Shown here: one piece after another, positions 53,231 through 62,338 of the stretch
Layout of the letters: each line of letters starts with the position of its first letter
Position numbering within the stretch: position 1 is the stretch's first letter
From: Hellea sp.
GTDB lineage: Bacteria; Pseudomonadota; Alphaproteobacteria; Caulobacterales; Maricaulaceae
Assembly (NCBI GenBank): GCA_020629545.1
Contig: JAHDDC010000010.1
Span: forward strand, 1 to 64,000
Direction: 5' to 3'
DNA: 64,000 nt
The notes under the pieces: generated by a model
The model's input: the letters and a program-made list of their open reading frames with translations, nothing else
Told to the model about the DNA's origin: nothing
The model's database searches: none
Translations under genes and position numbers: made by a program

Positions 53231-54280
53231 ATGAAAATACTCGTGACAGGCGGCGCCGGATTCATCGGCTCTTCAGTAGTTCGTATGGCAATGGAACAGG
53301 GCCATGAGATCGTAAATCTCGATAAAATGACCTATGCCGCTAATTTAGAAAATGTCGCGATGGTCGCGGACAAGCCGGGATATGCATTTGAGAAAGTCGA
53401 CATTTGTGACGCAGAAGCGGTAGACGCCGTCATTCAAAAACATAAACCTGAGGGCATTATGCATCTGGCAGCAGAGAGCCATGTTGATCGCTCCATCGAC
53501 GGGCCAGCCGCCTTTATCGAAACCAATGTAATGGGAACTTTTAATCTCCTTCAATCCGCTCGCAAACATTGGGATAGTCTGAGCGGCGCAGCCAAGGATA
53601 ATTTCCGTTTCCACCATGTCTCAACGGACGAAGTTTATGGTGATCTCCATGTTGGAGATCCGGCATTTGAAGAGACAACACCTTATGACCCGAGCTCTCC
53701 CTATTCCGCATCCAAAGCGGCGTCGGATCACCTTGTTCGGGCCTGGGCAAGAACCTATGGATTACCCACGGTTCTGACCAATTGCTCCAATAATTACGGG
53801 CCATATCAATTTCCGGAAAAGCTCATACCTGTCGTCATTTTGAAGGCATTACACAAACAGGATATCCCAGTTTACGGAACGGGCGAAAACATTCGTGATT
53901 GGCTCTATGTTGATGATCATGCGGATGCGCTTTTAACAGTCCTCACCAAAGGCAAGCTTGGCGAAACCTACAATATCGGCGGCAATAACGAACGAACTAA
54001 TCTGGAACTTGTCAAAACGATTTGTAATTTGATTGATGATCGCAAGCTGCACAATACGCCTTGTGAAAGCCTAATTACTTATGTGACCGATCGACCGGGA
54101 CATGACTATCGCTATGCAATTAATGCAACTAAAATCGAGTCAGAATTGGGATGGACTCCATCGGTATCTTGGAACGAAGGGTTTGAGAAAACGATTGATT
54201 GGTACCTCAACAATGAGGCGTGGTGGAAGCCCCTCATGAAGAAAAAGATTTTTGGGGAACGGCTCGGCACAAAGGCCTGA
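53231..54280 (+). CDS. rfbB: dTDP-glucose 4,6-dehydratase
   Basis: Second step of dTDP-rhamnose synthesis. A 349-residue extended SDR with V-T-G-G-A-G-F-I-G at the N-terminus, S-T-D-E-V-Y-G, Y-S-A-S-K (catalytic Tyr-Lys) and the G-E-N-I-R-D-W-L-Y sugar-binding region. Length and motifs are typical for RmlB. It overlaps nothing and precedes rfbD by four bases. Confidence 0.97.
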   Translation: MKILVTGGAGFIGSSVVRMAMEQGHEIVNLDKMTYAANLENVAMVADKPGYAFEKVDICDAEAVDAVIQKHKPEGIMHLAAESHVDRSIDGPAAFIETNVMGTFNLLQSARKHWDSLSGAAKDNFRFHHVSTDEVYGDLHVGDPAFEETTPYDPSSPYSASKAASDHLVRAWARTYGLPTVLTNCSNNYGPYQFPEKLIPVVILKALHKQDIPVYGTGENIRDWLYVDDHADALLTVLTKGKLGETYNIGGNNERTNLELVKTICNLIDDRKLHNTPCESLITYVTDRPGHDYRYAINATKIESELGWTPSVSWNEGFEKTIDWYLNNEAWWKPLMKKKIFGERLGTKA

Positions 54281-54284
54281 TCCC

Positions 54285-55190
54285 ATGCAATCCCATGTTA
54301 TCGTAATCGGGAAAACGGGTCAGCTCGCCCGGGCGTTAATTGCGCGTGCCGGACAGCATGACATTCAATTAACCGCTTATGGCCGAAACGAATGTGACCT
54401 ATCGAGTGAAACCGCGATCATTACCAAATTTGCCAAAGATATGCCGGCATGTGACGGGATCATTATGGCGGCTGCTTATACAGCCGTTGATGCCGCCGAA
54501 GATGATCTAGACACCGCCGCTCAAGTGAATTCGGTGGTTCCAGGAATATTTGCAAGTGAATGCGCCGCGCGAAATATTCCAATCGTGCATATTTCAACAG
54601 ACTATGTTTTTCCGGGGGATGGGACGCGCCCACTTAAGCCCGGCGAACCAACAAGTCCCGTCAACGCTTACGGTGCAACAAAACTCGGCGGTGAACGCGC
54701 AGTCAAATCATCCAAAGCCCGTCATGCAATATTGCGTACCAGCTGGGTGTTCGATGGAACCGGTAAAAATTTCATGACAACTATGCTGCGTCTGGCTGAA
54801 AATAGGGATAGCCTTAACGTTGTGGCCGATCAGATTGGACGGCCGACATATGCTGGACACTTAGCTGATGCCAGCCTTTCTGCCCTTAAAAAAATGATCA
54901 GTAATCATGAGTTTTCAGGCGGTACATACCATGTTTCAGGTACCGGCCCGGTGATCAGCTGGGCCGACTTTGCGGATGCGATATTCACGCGCGGCGTGGC
55001 TCACATTCCGCATACAATGCACGTCGGCCGAATTCCTTCAAAAGATTATCCAACACCCGCCAAGAGGCCAGCCTACTCCGTTTTAGATATAGAGGCCTTT
55101 GAGCAGGATTTTGAACATCGCTTACTGAGTTGGGAGGCCGGACTGGATGCTGCTTTTAATGAATGGGTAGAAGCACGCAACACTAATTAG
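54285..55190 (+). CDS. rfbD: dTDP-4-dehydrorhamnose reductase
   Basis: Final step of dTDP-L-rhamnose formation. I start at the ATG at 54285 (AAAGG upstream), since the earlier frame overlaps rfbB. G-K-T-G-Q-L-A-R nucleotide site, S-T-D-Y-V-F-P-G-D, Y-G-A-T-K-L-G-G-E (catalytic Tyr-Lys) and the T-S-W-V-F segment are the RmlD signature. About 301 residues. Its end overlaps the convergent outer-membrane factor gene by eight bases. Confidence 0.95.
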   Translation: MQSHVIVIGKTGQLARALIARAGQHDIQLTAYGRNECDLSSETAIITKFAKDMPACDGIIMAAAYTAVDAAEDDLDTAAQVNSVVPGIFASECAARNIPIVHISTDYVFPGDGTRPLKPGEPTSPVNAYGATKLGGERAVKSSKARHAILRTSWVFDGTGKNFMTTMLRLAENRDSLNVVADQIGRPTYAGHLADASLSALKKMISNHEFSGGTYHVSGTGPVISWADFADAIFTRGVAHIPHTMHVGRIPSKDYPTPAKRPAYSVLDIEAFEQDFEHRLLSWEAGLDAAFNEWVEARNTN

Positions 55191-56568
55191 GCGGCACGGG
55201 CTCGCCGCCAAGCGCTAGATAGGTATCAATCTGCGCGTCGAGCAAACGACGCTGGGTTGAGATATAAGACGCTAAAATTGAATTTACGCGTCTTTGCACA
55301 GTTAAGACATCAAGAATAATACTCTCGCCTAGATCATATTTGATCTTCTCAAGCTCTAACGCTTTATTGGCAGCGAGGCTCCCGCGCTCAAGGGCTTCAA
55401 GTGAGCGGCGGGCAGCGGCGATCCGATCAAAACCACTTTCCACGTCCAGCACCGCATTTCGAAGAGTCTCATCATAACTTATCAGCGCTTCGTCAAGACC
55501 AGCCCGAGAACTTTCAATCCGAGCATCCTTGCGACCTCCGTCAAACAATGTGGCCGCGAGTGACGCACCTAGGCTGGCAAGGTAGCCATCTATATCAAAT
55601 AGATCTTGGATTCCGACCCCTCCTCCCGATAATCGTCCGGACAATGACAAGCTTGGCCAATTTAATCTCTCTGCCTGTCTAAAACCAGCAATGCTACCAG
55701 CAATACGCGCCCGGCTTGCGGCAACGTCAAAACGACGGCCCAAGACTTCCGCCGGTAAAATCGACAGGTTAAGATTGGCTGGTTTAGGAAGATCGGACGC
55801 GACTTTCAGTTCAGCATCAGGATTATCCCCAATCAAGACGGCTAGCGTCCGTCTCAGATTTCTAGCGCTAAGCTCTAGGGATGCGACATTGGCCTCGGCA
55901 TTGGCAGTTTCAAGCTGCGCCAAAGCAAATTGATCCCTGGCGATATCGCCGGCGGTAAACCTCGCTTCTGAGATACGCAGGGTTTCCCCGATAAAGTCCA
56001 AATTTTCATTGGCTAATCGAAGTTGATATTCTGTCTCGATAATTTGAATATAGGTCCTGGCGACCTGAGCCATGACAACCCGTCGTACACGTTCTGTGTT
56101 GGCGCGGCTGGCGTCCAATAGACTTTCGGCCTGGGAAATTTCTATACCGTTACGTCCAAACAAACCCGGATCATAACTCGCCGATAACCCATCGCTAAAA
56201 CTTTCGCGGATATTGATCTCATCAAGACCGCTAACACCGGACATTTGAAAGTCGCTCCGAAGAATTGGCGCCAAAATAGAACGCGTTTCCTTAAGACCTG
56301 CTTCGGCTTGTCTTACCCGAATTATTGCCCGGCCAATATCGGGATTTCGGGTTTGAGCGCGCGCCATATAAGACGTTAGCAATTGATCATTGAATAACCC
56401 CATCCAGCTTTGAGGGATGGCCCCCTGCCCTAGACTGACCTGCCAGTTATCGGGCAACTTCATTTCAACTGCGGCTTGTTCGGATTTAAACGTTTCAAAC
56501 GATACTGTCTGACAGCCTTGTATGGCCAAAACAGACGCAGCAAAAAAGAAACCTATAGACTTATTCAT
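55183..56568 (-). CDS. TolC/NodT-type outer membrane factor lipoprotein
   Basis: The outer membrane duct of a tripartite exporter. The ATG ending at 56568 with GGAGG nine bases upstream gives lipobox A-I-Q-G-C and the typical helical repeats (A-R-T-Y-I-Q-I-I-E-T-E and later D-A-Q-I-D-T-Y-L-A-L-G-G). About 461 residues, usual for NodT-like factors. The start overlaps the end of the MacB-like gene by eight bases, so the exporter genes are read as MacA, ATPase, MacB, OMF. Confidence 0.9.
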   Translation of the reverse strand: MNKSIGFFFAASVLAIQGCQTVSFETFKSEQAAVEMKLPDNWQVSLGQGAIPQSWMGLFNDQLLTSYMARAQTRNPDIGRAIIRVRQAEAGLKETRSILAPILRSDFQMSGVSGLDEINIRESFSDGLSASYDPGLFGRNGIEISQAESLLDASRANTERVRRVVMAQVARTYIQIIETEYQLRLANENLDFIGETLRISEARFTAGDIARDQFALAQLETANAEANVASLELSARNLRRTLAVLIGDNPDAELKVASDLPKPANLNLSILPAEVLGRRFDVAASRARIAGSIAGFRQAERLNWPSLSLSGRLSGGGVGIQDLFDIDGYLASLGASLAATLFDGGRKDARIESSRAGLDEALISYDETLRNAVLDVESGFDRIAAARRSLEALERGSLAANKALELEKIKYDLGESIILDVLTVQRRVNSILASYISTQRRLLDAQIDTYLALGGEPVPPN

Positions 56569-57790
56569 TACGAAGTGCCTCCACCGGATCAAGTCGCGAA
56601 GCTCTGAAAGCCGGAATGAAACCGGATATTACGCCCGTAAGAAAGGATGAGAGAAATGCCAGACCGGCCCCCATGCGCGTATAAATAACCTTCATGTCTT
56701 GCGTACTCGCTAGGTACTCGGCAGCATAATATCCAGCGACAAGCCCAATGACTCCAGATATCATGGCTATAATTACGGCTTCAGAGAGGAATAAAGATAA
56801 AATATCGAAGCGACGAGCTCCAAGAGCCTTCCGTAACCCAATTTCTCGCGTCCGTTCGGTTACCGTAGCCAGCATGATATTGATGACGCCCACACCGCCG
56901 ACGATCAATGCCACTGCCGAAAACAGTTTAAACATAAAATCAATCGTTTGATCAGCTTTTGCGCGGTTTTGTCGATTGGCCGAGAAATTAAAAATCCGGT
57001 AGTCCGGAGGTTCATCTGCAGATAGGCCACGCGAGCGCCTTAGGATTAAATCGACATCTTTTTCTATCTGCTTCAGAACACTTTGTGTTTCGCCGACAAT
57101 TGTGATGCCCCTAACCTGTTGCCGGGCCAATCGGTTATCACCAAAAATTCGGGCACGTCCGGTCGTACGCGGGATCAAGATAAAGTTGTCCTCATCGCGC
57201 CCGCGCCATCCTTCACCGCCTTTTTCCTGTGTAAGGCCAATAATTCGAAAAGGGATGTTTTGAATTTTGACCCGTTGTCCAACTGGGTCCTGATTGGGAA
57301 ACAATGACCGTGCGGCGCTTGAGCCTATAACGGCAACTGCAGCGCTGTTGATGATATCAATATCGGAAATTTCGATACCTCTATCCATCTTTAAATCTTG
57401 TGCCTTGAGATAGGAAGTATCGATACCGCGTACATCGGTGTTCCAATCGCTGGCCTCTGTCACAACAGTAATTTGACTATCGAGATTTCCAGTCGCTGCA
57501 AATACTCCGTTGAGGGCTTGAATTTCCAGAAGGTCATCTTCAGTGAACGGGCGCCAGGGTCGCTGACGACTTGAGCGACCTGTCCAGTTGGGAAAGATAC
57601 TCATAGTTCTAGCATTAACGCTATCAAGATTTTTGCGGATTTCTTCCTTGCTGGCCTCGCCCAGAGAGATACTAATGAAGACTGCTGCAACCCCGCACAC
57701 GATACCCAGCATCGTCAAAAGCGATCGAAACGGTCTTTCGATAAAAGATGCCATGGCCGAACTTATCAGCCCTAATCCAGGTATTCTCAC
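56561..57790 (-). CDS. MacB-like ABC transporter permease
   Basis: A 409-residue permease with a membrane helix at residues about 20-45, a large periplasmic MacB core domain (about 50-270) and three more helices in the FtsX-like C-terminus (L-I-V-G-G-V-G-V-I-N-I-M-L-A-T-V-T-E-R-T-R-E-I-G). It couples with the separate ATPase gene before it and is read with it by a four-base overlap. MacB proteins expel macrolides, lipoproteins, peptides or siderophores; substrate unknown here. Confidence 0.92.
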   Translation of the reverse strand: MRIPGLGLISSAMASFIERPFRSLLTMLGIVCGVAAVFISISLGEASKEEIRKNLDSVNARTMSIFPNWTGRSSRQRPWRPFTEDDLLEIQALNGVFAATGNLDSQITVVTEASDWNTDVRGIDTSYLKAQDLKMDRGIEISDIDIINSAAVAVIGSSAARSLFPNQDPVGQRVKIQNIPFRIIGLTQEKGGEGWRGRDEDNFILIPRTTGRARIFGDNRLARQQVRGITIVGETQSVLKQIEKDVDLILRRSRGLSADEPPDYRIFNFSANRQNRAKADQTIDFMFKLFSAVALIVGGVGVINIMLATVTERTREIGLRKALGARRFDILSLFLSEAVIIAMISGVIGLVAGYYAAEYLASTQDMKVIYTRMGAGLAFLSSFLTGVISGFIPAFRASRLDPVEALRNE

Positions 57791-58488
57791 GCGGCAATCT
57801 CCTGAGAGGTATCGGAGATGATCTTCCCATCTTTAAGCGTGATTACCCGCTGAGACGCCTGAGCCACTTCGGGATCGTGCGTAATAATAATAACCGTCTG
57901 TCCATTTGCATTAAGTTGGTGCAGGAGCGCCATAATGTCCTCGGATGTCTTGGAGTCGAGAGCTCCCGTTGGTTCATCAGCTAAAAGAATGTCAGGTTCC
58001 CCCACAAGAGCCCTGGCAATTGCAACGCGCTGCTGTTGACCGCCCGATAATTGGGTCGGCTTGTGATCCATTCTGTCTGACAGGCCGACATCGTTCAGGC
58101 ATTTAATGGCCCGCTCCCTTTCATTTGCCAGACGGGGTCGTCGGAATTGCAACGGCATCATAACATTTTTAAGGGCCGTACGACGCGGCATAAGTTGAAA
58201 TTGCTGAAAGACAAATCCAACCATTTTATTTCTAAAATCGGCCAACTGTTTTTGGGAACGCCGAGACAATTCCTGACCACTAATGATGATGCTTCCTTCC
58301 GTTGGTCGATCAAGTGCACCCAGCAGATTCATTAAGGTTGATTTTCCTGACCCGGACGAACCAATAATGGCGACAAATTCCCCGGCTTTGATATCAAAGC
58401 TGACACCGTCCAAAGCCGCAACTCGAGCGGCTCCTTTCCCATATATTCGAGAAACATTTTTGACAGATAATAGGGGGGCTTCTCTCAT
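57787..58488 (-). CDS. MacB/LolD-type ABC transporter ATPase
   Basis: A 233-residue ATPase. Walker A G-S-S-G-S-G-K-S-T, Q-loop, signature L-S-G-G-Q-Q-Q-R-V-A-I-A-R and Walker B I-L-L-A-D-E-P-T are intact, in the subfamily of LolD and the MacB N-terminal domain. In enteric MacB the ATPase is fused to the permease; here they are two genes with a four-base overlap. It starts six bases after the end of the MacA-like gene. Confidence 0.94.
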   Translation of the reverse strand: MREAPLLSVKNVSRIYGKGAARVAALDGVSFDIKAGEFVAIIGSSGSGKSTLMNLLGALDRPTEGSIIISGQELSRRSQKQLADFRNKMVGFVFQQFQLMPRRTALKNVMMPLQFRRPRLANERERAIKCLNDVGLSDRMDHKPTQLSGGQQQRVAIARALVGEPDILLADEPTGALDSKTSEDIMALLHQLNANGQTVIIITHDPEVAQASQRVITLKDGKIISDTSQEIAA

Positions 58489-58494
58489 AGGTGA

Positions 58495-60033
58495 TCAGGG
58501 TTTTTTTCCTGGGCGGCCGCCTGGTCGACCTCCTGGCCGTCCACCTCGCTTGGCACCACCAATTCCCGTAACGACCTTGTCACCTTCGGACAGCCCCGAC
58601 ACGAGTTCCACAAATGCACTATCTGAGAGTCCAAACTTGACCGGAACTTTTTTCATTTTATCAGCACCCGATAAAACCCACAGTTCACCCAGGCGAATAT
58701 TCTTCTCGGCCTGAACCAGAGCATTATATTTCGAAAACTCTTCCGGGGTTAACTGACTTTTCAAAATGTTCGATGTAAGATCTGCGAGTTGAATTTTCAT
58801 GGGCGTGTGCATGAATGATTTTGTTGGATCATTGATGATATCCAGAAGCGGCCGGGTAGATTGCTCCAGCACGCGCCGCGATTGATCAATCTTCCCGTTA
58901 GGGACGCCCGCCCGTTCCAGCCTTTCATAGACCTGATCAAGTGCGCCGGCTTCTTCAGATTGACTATCTGAATCTTGCCATCTCGCGATTTGTTCTGGTG
59001 AAGGGCGAAAACGCTCGGCTGATATTGGCAGCCGCGTTACGCCGGCCCTCACATCAGCGGTTATTTCCAGATTTGCTGTCATCCCCGGCAAGAGGATTCC
59101 ATCTTCATTACGCACCGAGACAATCGCGACATATGTCACAATATTATTTTCGGTTTTGGACATAAAGCGAAGCTGTTCAACTTTGCCCTCAAACGTAATA
59201 TCAGGATAGGCATCAACCGTAAATTTGACCATATCGCCTTGATCGAGCCCAGCGACATCGCTCTCAACAATTTGGGCCTCAACCCGCATGTTTGACAAAT
59301 CCGCAGCGATAACAAAAAGCTCAGGCGCAGAAAAACTCGCGGCGACAGTTTGCCCTGGATCTATCTTTCTTTCGATAATGACCCCGTCAATGGGACTTCT
59401 TATAACGGTTCGGCGTAAGTCCGTTTGGGCGTTTCGAATTTGCGCCTTGGTTTGTTCGATTGTCGCTTTAGCGCTTTCCAATCGGGCTTCAGCCAATTTT
59501 ACATCAGCCTCTGAAACGCCGACCGTACGTTCAGCTTCCTCAAGTCTGGCCTTAGATACGGCTTCCTGTTGAAACAGGCTAGATTGACGCGAAAGCACTT
59601 TGCGGTTTTGCTCAAGACTAACGCGAGCGCGATTAATCGAGGCTTGCTGTACTAGGATGTCCGCCTCCGCGCTTTTCAGGCGTCCACGCAATTGTTCAAG
59701 AGTATTATTAAATTTCTCGGCATCGATTTCAGCCAGGACCTGCCCTTTTTTTACCGGGGAATTATAGTCAACCATCACATCGACGACCCGCCCGGATACT
59801 TCTGAACCGACCATGACCTGTTCTTGCGGTATGACCTTGCCCGAAGCATTAACGACCCGCGTGACGTCGCCCTTCATAACACCCACTGACTGCAGGCTCA
59901 TCTGTGCCGCCCCAGCTTCCGCGCCCGGCGGCGGCCCTTTAGTTTTTTTTCCGGGATTACCAGTTTCATTGTTACAACCTGCAAGGCTGAACATTAATGC
60001 GGCAATGCCGTAGACTAAGAACTGTTTTGTCAT
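58495..60033 (-). CDS. MacA-like periplasmic adaptor with Gly-Arg-Pro repeat tail
   Basis: An HlyD/MacA-type membrane fusion protein. The ATG ending at 60033 (GGGGAG upstream) gives a lipoprotein signal (S-L-A-G-C) and a 512-residue protein: biotinyl-lipoyl-like and beta-barrel regions around residues 60-110 and 220-320, and a long coiled hairpin between. A central insert of about 100 residues rich in Arg and Gln (about 335-425) is longer than E. coli MacA. The C-terminus is a tandem G-G-R-P-G repeat. First gene of the exporter operon. Confidence 0.88.
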   Translation of the reverse strand: MTKQFLVYGIAALMFSLAGCNNETGNPGKKTKGPPPGAEAGAAQMSLQSVGVMKGDVTRVVNASGKVIPQEQVMVGSEVSGRVVDVMVDYNSPVKKGQVLAEIDAEKFNNTLEQLRGRLKSAEADILVQQASINRARVSLEQNRKVLSRQSSLFQQEAVSKARLEEAERTVGVSEADVKLAEARLESAKATIEQTKAQIRNAQTDLRRTVIRSPIDGVIIERKIDPGQTVAASFSAPELFVIAADLSNMRVEAQIVESDVAGLDQGDMVKFTVDAYPDITFEGKVEQLRFMSKTENNIVTYVAIVSVRNEDGILLPGMTANLEITADVRAGVTRLPISAERFRPSPEQIARWQDSDSQSEEAGALDQVYERLERAGVPNGKIDQSRRVLEQSTRPLLDIINDPTKSFMHTPMKIQLADLTSNILKSQLTPEEFSKYNALVQAEKNIRLGELWVLSGADKMKKVPVKFGLSDSAFVELVSGLSEGDKVVTGIGGAKRGGRPGGRPGGRPGKKP

Positions 60034-60134
60034 GAACTCCCCACGTCTCTGATCATTTTGGTAATCAGCTATTGCGCTCAAGGCAAATTAATTTCTTTAA
60101 AGTTTAGGAGAATGTCATACGCAGAAAAGCAAAA

Positions 60135-60160
60135 GCCGCCGATCATAGACCGGCGGCTTC
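60135..60160. terminator. Bidirectional intrinsic terminator
   Basis: A seven-pair stem (GCCGCCG at 60135-60141, CGGCGGC at 60151-60157) with A-tract and short T-tract sides. It ends the minus-strand AhpD-like gene that stops at 60178 before the adaptor gene begins. Confidence 0.7.
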
Positions 60161-60177
60161 CCTAAGCACTTGATGTG

Positions 60178-60732
60178 TTATGCTGCTACTGTCAAAGTTT
60201 TGGTCTCTACAACGGGAAAATCAATGTCCGTTTCCGCAGCGTGGTTAAGGTAATTTGTCAGAATATTTGCCGCGACATTGGCAATAACTTCTGTAACCGC
60301 TCCGTCATCATAACCCGCCGCTTTGAAATCAGACAGATCTTGATTTGAAACATTTCCGCGATTGACAACAATTTTTTGCGTAAATTCTAGTAACGCGGCG
60401 AGTTTGGGGTCAGATGACTGGCCTGACAATTGTTTCGAAATTTCAGTTTGATCAACCTTTAGAGATTGTGAAATAGCGCTATGAGCGGAGGCACAATAAT
60501 CACAGCTATTGGCGCCAGCTACAGTCAAAGCGATAGCTTCGCGAGTCTTCGCGTTAAATGAACCTTGCGACAGGGTTCCGCTGATAGATAAATATGTATC
60601 GAGCACGGCGGGTTGGTTAGCCATTACCTTCATTAAGTTGGGAACAATGCCCATGCTGGCCTTAACTTTTCCGAGTAACTCGGCCGCTTTTCCAGTAGCT
60701 GATTCTAGACTAATGAGATTTAAACGAGACAT
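60178..60732 (-). CDS. AhpD-like carboxymuconolactone decarboxylase family protein
   Basis: A 184-residue alkylhydroperoxidase-type protein. The redox-active pair is C-D-Y-C in N-S-C-D-Y-C-A-S-A-H (Cys and His near residues 79-87), as in the AhpD/peroxidase-related family. The C-terminus is rich in beta residues and ends in T-V-A-A. AAAGGA precedes the ATG. The next gene upstream is a glutaredoxin, then a DM13 protein, which fits a thiol-redox group behind the TetR regulator. Confidence 0.88.
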   Translation of the reverse strand: MSRLNLISLESATGKAAELLGKVKASMGIVPNLMKVMANQPAVLDTYLSISGTLSQGSFNAKTREAIALTVAGANSCDYCASAHSAISQSLKVDQTEISKQLSGQSSDPKLAALLEFTQKIVVNRGNVSNQDLSDFKAAGYDDGAVTEVIANVAANILTNYLNHAAETDIDFPVVETKTLTVAA

Positions 60733-60764
60733 GATTTTTCCTTTCGTTTCGTTTGAGGATGGAT

Positions 60765-61034
60765 TCAGGCATGAGCCGTAAGTTTTAAACGGGGGTCGAG
60801 TTGTCCAGCCGCGTCGAGTTCGAAGAGATCGCTGGCGCCGCCAACATGGAAATCATCAATAAAGATTTGCGGGACTGTTGTCCGACCAGATCTCTCAATC
60901 ATCTCGCGGGTCAGGGCGGCGTCATCAGTGATTTCAAATTCCGTAAACGTGACGTTTTTGGATTTCAGAAGCGCCTTGGCGCGATGACAGAAGGGACAAT
61001 GACCCTTTGTGTATAAAACTATATTGGGTTGCAT
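60765..61034 (-). CDS. grxC: Glutaredoxin 3-type protein
   Basis: An 89-residue class I glutaredoxin with active site C-P-F-C-H near residue 14, T-V-P-Q-I-F-I at the cis-Pro and G-G-A-S-D-L-F near the C-terminus. It reduces disulfides with glutathione. It is in line with the DM13 and AhpD-like genes; the start has GGAG upstream (AGGAGAATAATATG context). Confidence 0.93.
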   Translation of the reverse strand: MQPNIVLYTKGHCPFCHRAKALLKSKNVTFTEFEITDDAALTREMIERSGRTTVPQIFIDDFHVGGASDLFELDAAGQLDPRLKLTAHA

Positions 61035-61155
61035 ATTATTCTCCTAGATAAAGGGTGAGGTTTGTGTGAAAAAAGCGAACTTGATGAGCAATACATTCAC
61101 CCCGAGCATCACGCTGAGGGTCAATGATTGAGAAAATATTTTTGAGCTTTCCATC

Positions 61156-61623
61156 TTACGACAGTGACCCACCGCCCCATAAAACCGAATAAGCTTCACA
61201 GTGGACAAGTACGCTACTAAAATTGGAGAGATTGACGTTTTCGGGAATTATATACGTCTGCGACCCCTTGCTTGATTTTAATACATCCAGCTTTAACGCT
61301 CCGCGTGTCGCTGTTTTTCCTGAGACATCGGACAGGTTTTGTGGCGATAAAAACACTTTTAGGTCGGGACCATTTGCAGCTTTGAAGTCAGAAGAAAAGA
61401 TCAACTTGGTTTGACCATTTTCGCGGACGATTTCCCAATCACCTCGGATTGCTTTTTGCTTTTTAGAAAATTTTCCGGCGACAATTTTTGAAGTGTTTAT
61501 AGTTTGAGCGCTGGAATAGTCCTGCGCTGCGGCTGACACTGAAATGGATTTGCCGGGAAGAGCCGACACGGCACTCAGGATAATAAGGCCTGCAAAGCCG
61601 GACTTTAAAAACTGATTAGACAT
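61156..61623 (-). CDS. Exported DM13-domain protein
   Basis: A 155-residue protein with a signal peptide and a DM13 domain: G-D-W-E-I near residue 65, G-P-D-L-K-V-F-L-S near residue 90, and the terminal C-E-A-Y-S-V-L-W-G-G-G-S-L. DM13 domains are electron-transfer-like modules described in eukaryotes and some bacteria. The single Cys near the C-terminus is the typical position. AAAAGGA lies before the ATG. First gene of the group controlled by two TetR operators. Confidence 0.88.
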   Translation of the reverse strand: MSNQFLKSGFAGLIILSAVSALPGKSISVSAAAQDYSSAQTINTSKIVAGKFSKKQKAIRGDWEIVRENGQTKLIFSSDFKAANGPDLKVFLSPQNLSDVSGKTATRGALKLDVLKSSKGSQTYIIPENVNLSNFSSVLVHCEAYSVLWGGGSLS

Positions 61624-61641
61624 TTGTTTTCCTTTTTATTA

Positions 61642-61656
61642 TTGACCAAACGGTCA
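61642..61656. promoter_or_regulatory. TetR-type operator 1 (DM13 side)
   Basis: An imperfect dyad TTGACCAAACGGTCA whose core CCAAACGGTC (61646-61655) recurs 61 bases away. It lies 18 bases upstream of the DM13 start and is a likely binding site of the TetR protein encoded at 61750. Confidence 0.6.
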
Positions 61657-61704
61657 CTTTTTAGATATGAGTTAATTCGTAATGATTGTGATATAGATAT
61701 TTGG

Positions 61705-61718
61705 AACCAAACGGTCAA
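61705..61718. promoter_or_regulatory. TetR-type operator 2 (regulator side)
   Basis: The repeat of the same core, AACCAAACGGTCAA (core 61707-61716), 32 bases before the TetR start. Two such sites in one divergent promoter region fit autoregulation and repression of the DM13, glutaredoxin and AhpD-like genes. Confidence 0.6.
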
Positions 61719-61749
61719 TATTCAAGTTATCACAAGTTTGTGAGGTAAA

Positions 61750-62337
61750 ATGGCAGGTCACGTAGGACGCCCTAGAGAGTTTGATGAAGACGAAATTATT
61801 TCCAAAATAATGGGTGTTTTTTGGAAACTAGGTTATGAGGGTACTGGGCTTTCGGACATCATGGAAGCGACAGGACTAAAAAAGGGTAGCCTTTATAAGG
61901 CATTTGGCAGCAAGCATGGAATGTATATTAGAGCGTTGAAGCATTATGAGCTGATGGTCGTTGATGGTGGTGTTACTATGCTGACAACATCAACTGAACC
62001 TCCTGACGTTCGCCTTAAAACTTTTATGTCTGCACCGATTGAAGCGGCTTGGCGAGAAAATGACTGGCGAGGGTGCTTCCTCTGCAATGCATCGGCCGAT
62101 CATGCGGCAATGGACGAAATTACCCGGCAACAGGTAAAACGCGGTTATGACAAATTGGAAAAAGCCCTAAGACTACCAATCGCAGAGATACAGCCCGAAT
62201 GGTCAAGCGAAAAGGTGGCGAAAAACGCTCAGCTATTGTTAAGTGTCTATGCCGGAATGCGTGTCATGGCCCGTTCTGCTGTTGAAAGACAACGCCTTGA
62301 AGGGGCCAAAGATATGGCCTTAGACCACGTACTTTAA
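61750..62337 (+). CDS. TetR family transcriptional regulator
   Basis: A 195-residue regulator. The N-terminal helix-turn-helix (about residues 8-52) has G-L-S-D-I-M-E-A-T-G-L-K-K-G-S-L-Y as in TetR/AcrR proteins, and the rest is a helical ligand domain with a Cys pair (G-C-F-L-C-N-A-S-A-D-H) near residue 115. GAGG lies before the ATG. It is divergent from the DM13 operon, and two CCAAACGGTC sites lie between, so it likely represses that operon and itself. The Cys pair could sense thiol stress, an inference. Confidence 0.9.
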   Translation: MAGHVGRPREFDEDEIISKIMGVFWKLGYEGTGLSDIMEATGLKKGSLYKAFGSKHGMYIRALKHYELMVVDGGVTMLTTSTEPPDVRLKTFMSAPIEAAWRENDWRGCFLCNASADHAAMDEITRQQVKRGYDKLEKALRLPIAEIQPEWSSEKVAKNAQLLLSVYAGMRVMARSAVERQRLEGAKDMALDHVL

Positions 62338-62338
62338 A

